Shown piece by piece: positions 19,053 to 26,553 of a stretch of 64,000 bases of DNA. A program made the translations under genes and the position numbers. Numbering within the stretch: position 1 is the stretch's first letter; each line of letters begins with the position of its first letter. The notes beneath the pieces were generated by a model that ran no database searches, was not told where the DNA came from, and saw only the letters and a list, made by a program, of their open reading frames with translations. Where the stretch lies: NCBI RefSeq assembly GCF_002874535.1, contig NZ_CP025025.1:4025353-4089352 (forward strand). Direction: 5' to 3'. The DNA is from Mesobacillus jeotgali. GTDB lineage: Bacteria > Bacillota > Bacilli > Bacillales > Cytobacillaceae.

Positions 19053-19838
19053 ATGCGGAAGGAATTCACTCTATCATCAGAGGAACTCAGCTTTGCTCTG
19101 GCAATTTGCCAGCATGATGTACTTGCGTCTTCCATACTAAAGGAAAGTGTCGGAGACGTTAACGAAGAAGGTATTGAACTGATTTTTCAAACAGCATCCC
19201 GAAGCCTTTTTACAAAAGGGATATTGCTTAAGCTTAAAGAAGGTCATCCAGACAACGCATTTACAGAAGGTTTTAGTGAGTTGTTACACGATCTGGCAAC
19301 ATCCAATAATATGTTCCGGGCATATAATGAAAATGAAAATGGCCAGTTCGTGCTTACTGCTCATAGCAGCAGAAATGGATTCATATTTCACTTAGTCTCC
19401 AATCAAGTTGTTCACGTTTTATGTGAAATGGAGTTAGATGAACTAATGGAGGAAGTAACTGCTTTTTTTCAGCCACAATTCACTAACTGGGATTCCATGC
19501 AATTTCCGGTTAAAGAAAAGCATTTTGAAGAACTCATTCGTTCGATTCAGTTAAAGGAAAAAATCAATTTTGGGCTGGCAGCTGATCAATTTGCGAATGA
19601 TTTTCATGAAAACAACGGTAATATCGTTAACTTTTCTCTCATTAGGACTGAAGATGAAGGAATCCCCCACTTTCTCGAGGTTGTAATGCTGCTTGTTGGG
19701 AAAGAGCGCATATGGGCGATTAAGGAAGAAAAGCTCGAGGTTGAGAAAAACATTATCATAAAAACCCTTCATAAAGTAGAATGGCAGCAATTATTGGAAA
19801 CAACTCTTTCTCGCGTGGTAACTAGCAAAATCTCTTAA
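19053..19838 (+). CDS. Hypothetical partner of the LXG-like protein (possible chaperone or immunity protein)
   Basis: The product has 262 residues. A GGGGG site lies 11 bases before ATG 19053; an in-frame TTG sits immediately ahead of it. It is an acidic soluble alpha/beta protein (FTLSSEELSFALAI at the start). The general plan of a secretion-specific chaperone (EspG-like) is conceivable, but no diagnostic motif is seen. It starts 21 bases after the LXG gene stop and so is co-transcribed. In such cassettes this position is normally a chaperone or immunity gene. Function remains inference. Confidence 0.68.
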   Translation: MRKEFTLSSEELSFALAICQHDVLASSILKESVGDVNEEGIELIFQTASRSLFTKGILLKLKEGHPDNAFTEGFSELLHDLATSNNMFRAYNENENGQFVLTAHSSRNGFIFHLVSNQVVHVLCEMELDELMEEVTAFFQPQFTNWDSMQFPVKEKHFEELIRSIQLKEKINFGLAADQFANDFHENNGNIVNFSLIRTEDEGIPHFLEVVMLLVGKERIWAIKEEKLEVEKNIIIKTLHKVEWQQLLETTLSRVVTSKIS

Positions 19839-19865
19839 AATCGGATTAAACTATAAGGTGGAAAT

Positions 19866-20330
19866 ATGAAAATAGTAAATTATCGTACTACAACCATTTT
19901 GGGACGTTTACTCATTTGCGCAATCTTTATCATTACTGGAGTTGCCTTGATCCTGGCAAGTATCTTTATGGATGCTCCCACTATCAGGAAGGTAATTTCT
20001 GTTACTGCAGGTATAATAGGAATTATTTACTTTGGCAGAATGGCCATCATGCTCAATATCCTTCTACTCAGAAATAAGCAGATGTTCAGCTACGACAAGG
20101 AAATCATCACAGTCAGGGATCAATCAGTTAAGTTGAACTCCATTAAGAATGTTGAAGAAGAAAACAATATACCAACGGGGTACCTGGGAATAAAGACCCC
20201 CGCATACGTCTTAAATTTAATTGGCGGAGACAGTATCTACATCCCCACTTATTACGCCATTTCCAAGAAAGACTATCCAGTAATCCTCCAGACATTAAAA
20301 GGTATTGTCAGCGACCGGACGAAACGATAG
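19866..20330 (+). CDS. Two-TM membrane protein (DUF5381/YfjD-like), last gene of the LXG cassette
   Basis: The product has 154 residues. Two membrane helices (about 12-32 and 40-60) are followed by a cytoplasmic beta-rich domain like a PH/YdbT-type fold (VRDQSVKLNSIKNV, YIPTYYAISKKDYP). It resembles small membrane proteins found with LXG genes in the B. subtilis yfj cluster (from memory, not checked). It is 27 bases after the previous gene and in the same operon. A plausible role is membrane immunity against the glycine-zipper effector; this is inference. Confidence 0.7.
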   Translation: MKIVNYRTTTILGRLLICAIFIITGVALILASIFMDAPTIRKVISVTAGIIGIIYFGRMAIMLNILLLRNKQMFSYDKEIITVRDQSVKLNSIKNVEEENNIPTGYLGIKTPAYVLNLIGGDSIYIPTYYAISKKDYPVILQTLKGIVSDRTKR

Positions 20331-20381
20331 GGTTTACAGTCTTAGAGGAACTTAGAACACAATATTGGTAGTTAAAAAAAA

Positions 20382-20423
20382 CTGAACTCCATTTGTTATG
20401 TGTGTCTAACAAATGGAGTTCAG
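20382..20423 (-). terminator. Strong hairpin with T run on the minus strand
   Basis: A perfect 17-bp stem (CTGAACTCCATTTGTTA and its complement) with an 8-base loop has seven A on its left side, so it terminates minus-strand transcripts arriving from the double-TIR gene. It can also stop the LXG operon from the left, less efficiently. Confidence 0.82.
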
Positions 20424-20538
20424 CTTAAGTCACTTACCTGTATCTTATTCAAGATTATTCGCTTTCTTTGTCCCTTCCTAACCGACTGATTTATCATATA
20501 AAAGCTGTGTATTGAAATGTTTCTTGTAAGCTTAAATA

Positions 20539-20814
20539 GTGGCTACGATGAAGCGCCCACTTGTTATTCTCAATATTACTTCAACAAATGTATGGAGAGA
20601 CATATTTAAACTTGTATTATCTTACTGCAATCAATTCACTGTCACTTTTCCCACCGGAGATTATGATAAGGATAATCCCTTATTGGGTGAAAAAAAAGAA
20701 TTTGTACTGCTCAAAGATGGTGTAGTTAAAGATTCCACTAAGTTGGCTAAGGGCTTGGTCTTCTACAGCATAAAGAAATACATTGCTTCTTTGTATAATT
20801 GGTTCTCGTTTTAA
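20539..20814 (+). CDS. Small hypothetical protein, doubtful
   Basis: A 91-codon frame begins GTG GCT ACG ATG (a start at 20539 or 20548). The peptide (VWRDIFKLVLSYCNQF, KEFVLLKDGVVKDS) looks protein-like, but no ribosome binding site precedes either start and I know no family. It is convergent with the double-TIR gene. It could be a degraded immunity-type gene. Confidence 0.35.
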   Translation: MATMKRPLVILNITSTNVWRDIFKLVLSYCNQFTVTFPTGDYDKDNPLLGEKKEFVLLKDGVVKDSTKLAKGLVFYSIKKYIASLYNWFSF

Positions 20815-20842
20815 TAGTATTTTAACTTTCTAGACTCGCATT

Positions 20843-22348
20843 TTACTTGGAATTACTGCTTACTAAATTTTTCACTCCCTTAACTAGTTGTTCGTATACA
20901 TTATTTGTCTCATCTAAAGCATTAAAAAGCTGGAAATGGTGTAGATAAAATTTTATTTCTTCCGGAAGTGTAACTTCTTCTAATCGTACTGGAAGGAGTG
21001 ATAAATTTTTATTAACTGCTAATTGAATTTCATTTTTTACATGTTCCGAGTGAATTGAATGATTAGAAATCAATACAATGAAAACATTTGAGTTCTCTAT
21101 TGCACTTTTATTTACTTCTCCAACTCCCATATCATCAGGACTCTTCCAGCATTTGATCTGGTTATTTTCTAGGTACAAGCTAATCGACTGTGCAATCGCA
21201 GAATCTTCTGAAGAGTAACTAATATAAACTTCATGTTCTTTTCCACTGTTTTCTTTTTCTAAACTCTCCATTTGGAATTGCAATTCATTATTATTCCTTT
21301 TTCTAGGAGTAGCTTCTTCTATCTCTTTTTTTCTATCGGGTAACGTTTTAAGAATCCGTTCAGATAGTGCTTCAACTTCTTTTTCTCTTGGTTCTGTTAA
21401 CGCATCAATCCAATGAACATTATTTAAATGATATTCCATAGAATCTGATGGTACTATATTTTCTATACGAAACGGGATAATTGCCTCGCAATACTTCCAA
21501 CCTAAACCAATTTCCTTTTCCACCTCATCAGAATTATTTGAGTTACTTGAAAAGACAAGAAGGAACACTCTACTCATTTTTATCGCTTCTACGATTGCAC
21601 TACTCCATTTTTTCCCTCCAGGTATGTCTCGATATGCAACCCAGCATCTAATCCCTTTAGCTTCTAGTTTATTACAAATAGCAAAAACGCTATTCCTGTC
21701 TTTATCTGAATAACTAATAAAGACATCAAACTGTTTATGTGAAGGATATTCAATCGTTCCCAATATTTTATTAACGATTGCTTGTTCATCCCTTCCCAAA
21801 GGTGTCTCTTTAGATTCGATTGGCTTTTTATTATTTCCTTTTTCTTCAATAGTTACCATTGCATGAAAATTTTTCATTTTAATACCACGGGAGGATAAAT
21901 CTCTAACTAAGCTTGTATTGTGTTCAAGTTGATTTACAGATTGCTGAAAATCCATTATGTCCTGGATTCTATAATCTCGAAGAATTGCCTTTAAATAAAG
22001 CGACACAATATTATCTAAATATAGCTTTATATTTGTGGTTTGATAATCAACTATTAAGACCGGATTCTCGACAACAATTGAGAATTGTATCGCAACATTA
22101 ATAGCATCAATCTGTTCCTTTGAACGAAAAACATTGCTGTATCGGTATGTTAAAGCATTTCGATTAATAGAATAGCGAGTGGTATATCCTTTTACTCTAA
22201 CCTCCGCTTTTGATAGTTTCTCACCATTTTCTACTAATCTATATTCTTTCTTTAAATTTCTATAAACAAAGGAAGTTTCATCAGATGAAGCAGGCTCACT
22301 CAAGAAAATTCCTGCTTCTACACGTTCAACACTCTTAATTAAATTCAT
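20843..22348 (-). CDS. SPFH-like module fused to two TIR domains
   Basis: The product has 501 residues. Residues 1-70 are a leader (FVYRNLKKEYRLVENGEKL) shared with the SPFH-like protein encoded at 26553-28118. Residues about 73-168 are one band-7/SPFH-like module (FSIVVENPVLIV, SSRGIKMKNF). Two TIR_2-type domains follow, about 206-315 (FDVFISYSDKDR, CWVAYRDIPGGKKW) and 372-478 (HEVYISYSSEDS, CWKSPDDMGVGE). The position of the catalytic glutamate of NAD-cleaving TIRs is kept in both (Glu279 in EVEKEI, Glu440 in HVKNEI). A cytoplasmic, membrane-associated NADase or signalling role is inferred. A decayed RyR gene lies just upstream on the same strand. An AAGGAG-type site precedes the ATG. Confidence 0.88.
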   Translation of the reverse strand: MNLIKSVERVEAGIFLSEPASSDETSFVYRNLKKEYRLVENGEKLSKAEVRVKGYTTRYSINRNALTYRYSNVFRSKEQIDAINVAIQFSIVVENPVLIVDYQTTNIKLYLDNIVSLYLKAILRDYRIQDIMDFQQSVNQLEHNTSLVRDLSSRGIKMKNFHAMVTIEEKGNNKKPIESKETPLGRDEQAIVNKILGTIEYPSHKQFDVFISYSDKDRNSVFAICNKLEAKGIRCWVAYRDIPGGKKWSSAIVEAIKMSRVFLLVFSSNSNNSDEVEKEIGLGWKYCEAIIPFRIENIVPSDSMEYHLNNVHWIDALTEPREKEVEALSERILKTLPDRKKEIEEATPRKRNNNELQFQMESLEKENSGKEHEVYISYSSEDSAIAQSISLYLENNQIKCWKSPDDMGVGEVNKSAIENSNVFIVLISNHSIHSEHVKNEIQLAVNKNLSLLPVRLEEVTLPEEIKFYLHHFQLFNALDETNNVYEQLVKGVKNLVSSNSK

Positions 22349-22456
22349 GTCCTTCTCCTTCTTAAGTTAATTCATCACATAGAGCCTGACGCCAAAAAAT
22401 ACCAATTCAAAAAAAGGTATTCTGTCACACGGTTTTTTATATCAAGAAACTGATAA

Positions 22457-22745
22457 TTATTCGATATATACCCCGACGAAAATGATGGTCTTCAGCGTTT
22501 CCATTGCTGTTTTCCTGTCATAGTCTTTGTCTTCTTCTGATAACTGGTCATATGACACAAGGCTAGGATGTTCTTTTTATGGTCGTTTCGTTCCGACCCA
22601 CATGTTTAACCTTGGTGGATGATTGAAGTGACCAAATTTCAAGGATGTTCTTCTCTAATTTTCCTGTAGCCCCTGAATTTCTTCAGGTAATTTTATTTTC
22701 CGATGTGTTAAATGGCTTGAGTTGTAGCTCAAGATGGTTTCTCAA
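22457..22745 (-). pseudogene. Decayed RyR-domain gene
   Basis: Conceptual translation of the minus strand, allowing two frameshifts and one stop, gives a full match to the intact RyR protein at 25080-25397. The pieces in order are YNSS.., KLPEEIQGLQE, KLEKNILEIW, CGSERNDHKK, EHPSLVSYDQLSEEDKDYDR and KTAMETLKTIIFVGVYIE, then a stop at 22457-22459. One stop codon replaces the Trp of the QGW motif. It reads in the same direction as the double-TIR gene, about 108 bases ahead of it, suggesting an ancestral RyR-TIR operon. Confidence 0.85.
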
Positions 22746-22852
22746 TTGCACAGCCCTATTATACTTCAAAAATAGTATTTTTTTACAATTCTTTCACAAT
22801 AAACCGAGATATCTGTCTCCAATTCTCCGTCTAGGCCTGTATAGGGTTCACT

Positions 22853-22978
22853 TTACTTGTAAGTTATATCCTTAAGGTATTGAGCGTAATCAATTTCACT
22901 TTCCTCAAGCAGTTTTTCAATTTCTATTATTGAAAGCTGATTTATTTTCTTGATCAACTCTGCTGCTTCTCTACTCAA
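22853..22978 (-). CDS. Small protein, 41 residues, TTG start
   Basis: A GGAGAGGG site lies 7 bases before a TTG at 22978. The peptide (SREAAELIKKINQLS, KLLEESEIDYAQYLKD) is an amphipathic helical, acidic sequence with a clean stop. It precedes the RyR relic on the same strand. It may be a small regulator or antitoxin-like peptide, or the intact N-terminus of a lost gene. No family recognised. Confidence 0.45.
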   Translation of the reverse strand: MSREAAELIKKINQLSIIEIEKLLEESEIDYAQYLKDITYK

Positions 22979-23200
22979 ATTCAGTCCCTCTCCAATCTTT
23001 GTTATTATCTAAGTTTAATATTAAGAAAGGGAAGTTAAAAGAGGAATCACGTAGTTGGTTCCTGAAAGTCTAAAAGAATTGAAAAAACTTTCAGCAGACC
23101 GGAACAATAGAGCCGTCTCTCTGTATAAAATGCTATAATATGGAATGTTATTAAATTATTTTCATTTTATTAATTAATTTGAGGAGTGACGGCGCACCTT

Positions 23201-25087
23201 ATGAAGTACCATATTTTAGCTGCTATTATTTTTACTTTATTCGGATCCATTGGAATATTTTATCAATGGTTTAATGATCCAGGTTATGTGTTAGTTTTAA
23301 TTGCGGTTTCCTGGGTTACAACGTTTTTTTATGTCCACTTCCGTTTGAAGAAGTACATTGTTCCTGGATTCCTCATTTTATTCACTTTAGCTTCAGGGAT
23401 TTATGGTTTTTGCCAACATTCTCATGACTTGTATAAGCATTCTTTTTTGAACTCCGTTTATTCAACGATAAGATTATTTTTTCTAGATGTAGATAGTGTT
23501 TTCAATGACGCTGCGAACAAGTATACTGAGATCCCTCTTCCGATTGAACTTGCACGCTGGACGGCTGCTTTTTCTACAATCACTACTATCGGATTATTTT
23601 TGCTAAAATACTTTGGTTTATCTTTAAAGGGTGAATTATACAGCATTTTTGGCGGGCATATTATCGTCGTTGGCTATAATGAGAAATCATCCATTCTAAT
23701 TAAAAATCTAAGAGCAGCAAAACAGCGCGTTTCTGTGGTTGCTGATAATTTTTCAGATGAAGACAAAAAGGAGCTATTTAAGCTTGGAGTACCGATCTAT
23801 ATAGACGAGTCTAAAGATATGGCAGACCTGCTAATTAAAAGTGGGGTTAAAAAGGCGAAACATGTAATTTTATTCCACGAGGACGATTTCATCAATCTGG
23901 AAAACTATATTTCTATTCAAAATGAAGTAAATCCTGCTAGTCAATTGCAGGTATCCTTACACTTAGAACATCCGAAATCACTGCAAGTCTACGAGCGAAT
24001 GCTCAAGGAAGAAAAAGACAAAATTAAATCATACTCTTTTTCAACCTACCAACTGATTGCTGAAAAAATGTTGATGGAAAACCCTTTATTTTTGGGATAT
24101 GAAAATCAGCTCCGGAAACCTGATGGGGAACCGCTGCATCTCCTGTTCATCGGATTTGGGAAAAGAAATCAGCGAATTGCTTTCCAAGCATTGAATCTGT
24201 GCCATTTCATGACGAAAAACAAAATTAAATTCACAATTTTTGACCGGGAAATTGAAAAGGTAAAGAAAGAGTGGGGGTTTTTAGCTAAAAACGCAGATGA
24301 GCTTGCAGATATAAAATTTGAAGGGATCGACCTTGTAAACCATGATATTACCAAAGAGCTGGCTAAAATAGATGCTCCTATAACCCATGTCTTTCTCTCC
24401 CTGCATGACGATTTTCTTGATATCATCGAAGGATTGGAGCTGATTGAACCCCTTCCTGATGTACCTGTTTTCATTAAAATGAAGGATAATCACAAGGTGA
24501 GCAACTGGCTTGATATTAATGAAAAGGAGTATAAAGTGGTTAAGCGTTATGCTAGCCAGGAAGAAGTCCTCAACATTGATTATGTTTTAAATAAAACGCT
24601 GATAGACCAGGCCAAGAAGGCCCATGATAATTATCAGAAACAAAGGGTAAAACAAAATATTGAACCAGATAAAAACTGGGATCAACTCTCCAGCTTCAAA
24701 CAAGAATCAAACCGTTATCAAATGTTACACAACGATACTAAGTTAATGTTGCTGGGTCTTAAAAAATCACCTAAAGATGAGACAGTTCATTCATGTAAAC
24801 CTCTATCCCTGGAGAAATTCGAGAAGCATATCGAACCATATAAGGAAGCATTGGCTGAAATAGAGCATAAGCGATGGAATGCCTTTCACTTCCTGAGAGG
24901 CTGGAACACTGCTTCACAGGATACACAATTGTCAAAAGTTGAGCTGGAAAATTTGAAACTTCATAAAAGCCTTGTTCCATGGGAGGAACTTAGCGAGCCT
25001 ACAAAGGATTATGACAGGGATACAATAAAATATCTGCTCCTTTATTACAAATCCCAATCTGATTTAGTTACAGAAGATGGTAAATAA
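23201..25087 (+). CDS. Membrane protein with two RCK/TrkA-N Rossmann domains and C-terminal RyR domain
   Basis: The product has about 628 residues from ATG 23201; a GTG at 23186 is the alternative, and GAGGAG lies 14 bases before the ATG. Four membrane helices lie within the first 145 residues (FTLFGSIGIFYQWF, VLVLIAVSWVTTFF, FLILFTLASGIYGF, AAFSTITTIGLFLL). A first TrkA-N-like domain (HIIVVGYNEKSSILI) and a second Rossmann unit (HLLFIGFGKRNQRIA) follow. The last 90 residues are an RyR domain (EHKRWNAFHFLRGWN, WEELSEPTKDYDRDT). The plan resembles RCK-gated channels, but no potassium filter (TVGYG) is present. In bacteria RyR domains are thought to sense small ligands. Inferred role: ligand-gated membrane effector of the island. 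Confidence 0.85.
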   Translation: MKYHILAAIIFTLFGSIGIFYQWFNDPGYVLVLIAVSWVTTFFYVHFRLKKYIVPGFLILFTLASGIYGFCQHSHDLYKHSFLNSVYSTIRLFFLDVDSVFNDAANKYTEIPLPIELARWTAAFSTITTIGLFLLKYFGLSLKGELYSIFGGHIIVVGYNEKSSILIKNLRAAKQRVSVVADNFSDEDKKELFKLGVPIYIDESKDMADLLIKSGVKKAKHVILFHEDDFINLENYISIQNEVNPASQLQVSLHLEHPKSLQVYERMLKEEKDKIKSYSFSTYQLIAEKMLMENPLFLGYENQLRKPDGEPLHLLFIGFGKRNQRIAFQALNLCHFMTKNKIKFTIFDREIEKVKKEWGFLAKNADELADIKFEGIDLVNHDITKELAKIDAPITHVFLSLHDDFLDIIEGLELIEPLPDVPVFIKMKDNHKVSNWLDINEKEYKVVKRYASQEEVLNIDYVLNKTLIDQAKKAHDNYQKQRVKQNIEPDKNWDQLSSFKQESNRYQMLHNDTKLMLLGLKKSPKDETVHSCKPLSLEKFEKHIEPYKEALAEIEHKRWNAFHFLRGWNTASQDTQLSKVELENLKLHKSLVPWEELSEPTKDYDRDTIKYLLLYYKSQSDLVTEDGK

Positions 25088-25397
25088 GAAATTGTATAGC
25101 GGGAGAACAACATTGACCTACAAACCAAACCCATTGAAAACAGCCAGCATTGTGTTGCCGGAAGAAATAGAATCCCTGCAGGAACAGCTCGCCGAGAATA
25201 TCCACGAAATTTGGGCCCAGCAGCGGATTCAGCAAGGCTGGAAGTACGGTCCTGAGCGGAATGACCAGAAAAAAGAACATCCTAATCTCGTTCCATACAA
25301 CCAGTTATCTGAAGAAGATAAAGACTATGACCGTAATACCGCCATGGAAACCTTAAAAACGATAATTTTGCTGGGGTATTCAATCGAGAAGAGTTGA
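25080..25397 (+). CDS. Stand-alone RyR-domain protein
   Basis: About 105 residues. The start lies near 25077-25080 and overlaps the end of the preceding gene by 8-11 bases, a sign of translational coupling. The whole protein is one RyR domain (YKPNPLKTASIVLPEEI, IHEIWAQQRIQQGWKYGPER, LSEEDKDYDRNTAMETLK). The conserved Trp, the GWxYGxxR segment and the YDR motif of the family are all present. It may bind the same ligand as the RyR tail of its neighbour, either buffering it or gating the membrane protein (inference). A decayed copy lies at 22457-22745. Confidence 0.9.
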   Translation, partial: VNKKLYSGRTTLTYKPNPLKTASIVLPEEIESLQEQLAENIHEIWAQQRIQQGWKYGPERNDQKKEHPNLVPYNQLSEEDKDYDRNTAMETLKTIILLGYSIEKS

Positions 25398-25761
25398 AGT
25401 GCAAAAAACTTTTAGCAGTGAAGTAGATACTAAGGTAAACCGACCAACGTTTATGTCTATCAGGATAAATACTTTAGTACCCGGGACCTTAGCAAACATA
25501 GTAAGATCTATTTAAAATGCAATAGATCTTCCTTATCGATACTGGCCTCTCTTTATTCTGGAGAGGCCATATCTGAATAATTTGAAACTCAGATATCAGG
25601 TCTTAAAGGAAGATGCAAAAAAAAAGACACGAAAAGCATCCAGTGCTAATCGTGCCTCAATCCTTCCTTAGGAAAATATACGAACATTTCCCGAAACTCC
25701 TCGTTAGAAGTCACGGCGCCAGTTTAATATGCGGCAGGCATAAGAGCCCCATCTCTTACTA
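25398..25761. other. Convergent intergenic region with three hairpins
   Basis: The 364-base region between converging operons contains the perfect inverted repeats AAGATCTATT/AATAGATCTT (25503-25530) and TGGCCTCTC/GAGAGGCCA (25543-25569), and the minus-strand terminator at 25615-25655. I see no gene. Confidence 0.7.
25615..25655 (-). terminator. Terminator of the TIR-STAND / SPFH / SH3 operon
   Basis: The stem GGCACGATTAGCA pairs imperfectly with TGCTTTTCGTGTC and is followed in minus-strand reading by nine T. It lies about 107 bases beyond the SH3 gene stop. Confidence 0.75.
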
Positions 25762-26553
25762 TTATTTTACTTCTTCTAATATGTTACTAGATATCCAACC
25801 GATTTTACCATTTGCCGTCTTTATTTTATACCAAGTAATGTTTCCTAGCTTTTGTTGTTCTTTCAGGAAAATGACTTCCTCTCCAGGTCCAATTTGTGTA
25901 ATAACGTTTTTCGTTGAGAGGGATTTGACTGGGTCTTTTCTGACAGCCCCTCCCGTTTTTTCTTTTATCAATTTCATTCGTATAGGATCTGCTTGTGCTT
26001 CTGCAGAAGCTGTAATAGATTCTTTTTCTTCTTCCGATAATTTAGTTTTCATGTTCTCTAGGGCAACTTTATAATGTATACGCGGCTGTTTCATCTTTTC
26101 TTCAATCATCCAAAGGTCGATACTATCCCACTTTTGGGAAAGTGTTGTTTGTGGCCAGTAAAAGATTGTAAAGGCTATAAGGCCAGCAACCGCAAGCGAA
26201 ATCATTTTATAATATCTAAATGACTTTGATCCCTTTCCTGTTGTAAATGTAACTTTACTAGGCATTGATTTAAGATTGGTAATGATGTTTTGCATGTTTG
26301 TTTCAACCTTATTAATGCCTTGAAAGTTCTTACGTCCTTTTTTAACTAGTGCCGATACATAGAAGCCGAGTAAGCTAATGAAAGTATAAAAAACGAAATA
26401 GACCATTTTTTCAAGTATAATGATTAAACCCTTTAGCAGCTTGGGAACACTTTTTAACATAAGTGGTCTTAAAATTAAAAGTAGCACGAGGAGAAGGACA
26501 GCACCTCTACCCCAAATGGGAAGCATCATCCAAATAGCAGCAATATGTTCCAT
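25762..26553 (-). CDS. Membrane protein with C-terminal bacterial SH3 domain
   Basis: The product has 263 residues. Membrane helices are at about 12-30, 41-68 and 115-132. A linker follows, then a C-terminal SH3b domain (about 205-263; VITQIGPGEEVIFLKEQQ, GKIGWISSNIL). SH3b domains commonly bind peptidoglycan or peptides outside the cell. Its ATG overlaps the stop of the SPFH-like gene (TAATG), so translation is coupled. It is the third gene of the TIR-STAND operon. A plausible role is membrane anchor or envelope sensor for the TIR complex (inference). Confidence 0.82.
   Translation of the reverse strand: MEHIAAIWMMLPIWGRGAVLLLVLLLILRPLMLKSVPKLLKGLIIILEKMVYFVFYTFISLLGFYVSALVKKGRKNFQGINKVETNMQNIITNLKSMPSKVTFTTGKGSKSFRYYKMISLAVAGLIAFTIFYWPQTTLSQKWDSIDLWMIEEKMKQPRIHYKVALENMKTKLSEEEKESITASAEAQADPIRMKLIKEKTGGAVRKDPVKSLSTKNVITQIGPGEEVIFLKEQQKLGNITWYKIKTANGKIGWISSNILEEVK

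Larger units (their letters stand above)
22349..23200. other. Region between double-TIR and RCK-RyR genes: RyR relic, small ORF, promoter
   Basis: This 852-base stretch holds a decayed RyR gene (22457-22745), a 41-residue minus-strand ORF (22853-22978), an inverted repeat CTGAAAGT...ACTTTCAG (about 23066-23094) and an extended -10 motif (TGCTATAAT, 23131-23139) suitable for the plus-strand RyR operon. Plus-strand frames over 22645-22875 are only the antisense of the relic. Confidence 0.7.

Noticed and set aside
22645-22875. 76-codon plus-strand ORF
   Set aside because: It has no ribosome binding site and partly covers the antisense strand of the RyR relic, which explains the sequence better.
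23201-25087. TrkA/potassium channel gene
   Set aside because: Rossmann units resemble RCK domains, but no TVGYG-type filter is present and the protein ends in an RyR domain, so a plain potassium channel call is not supported.
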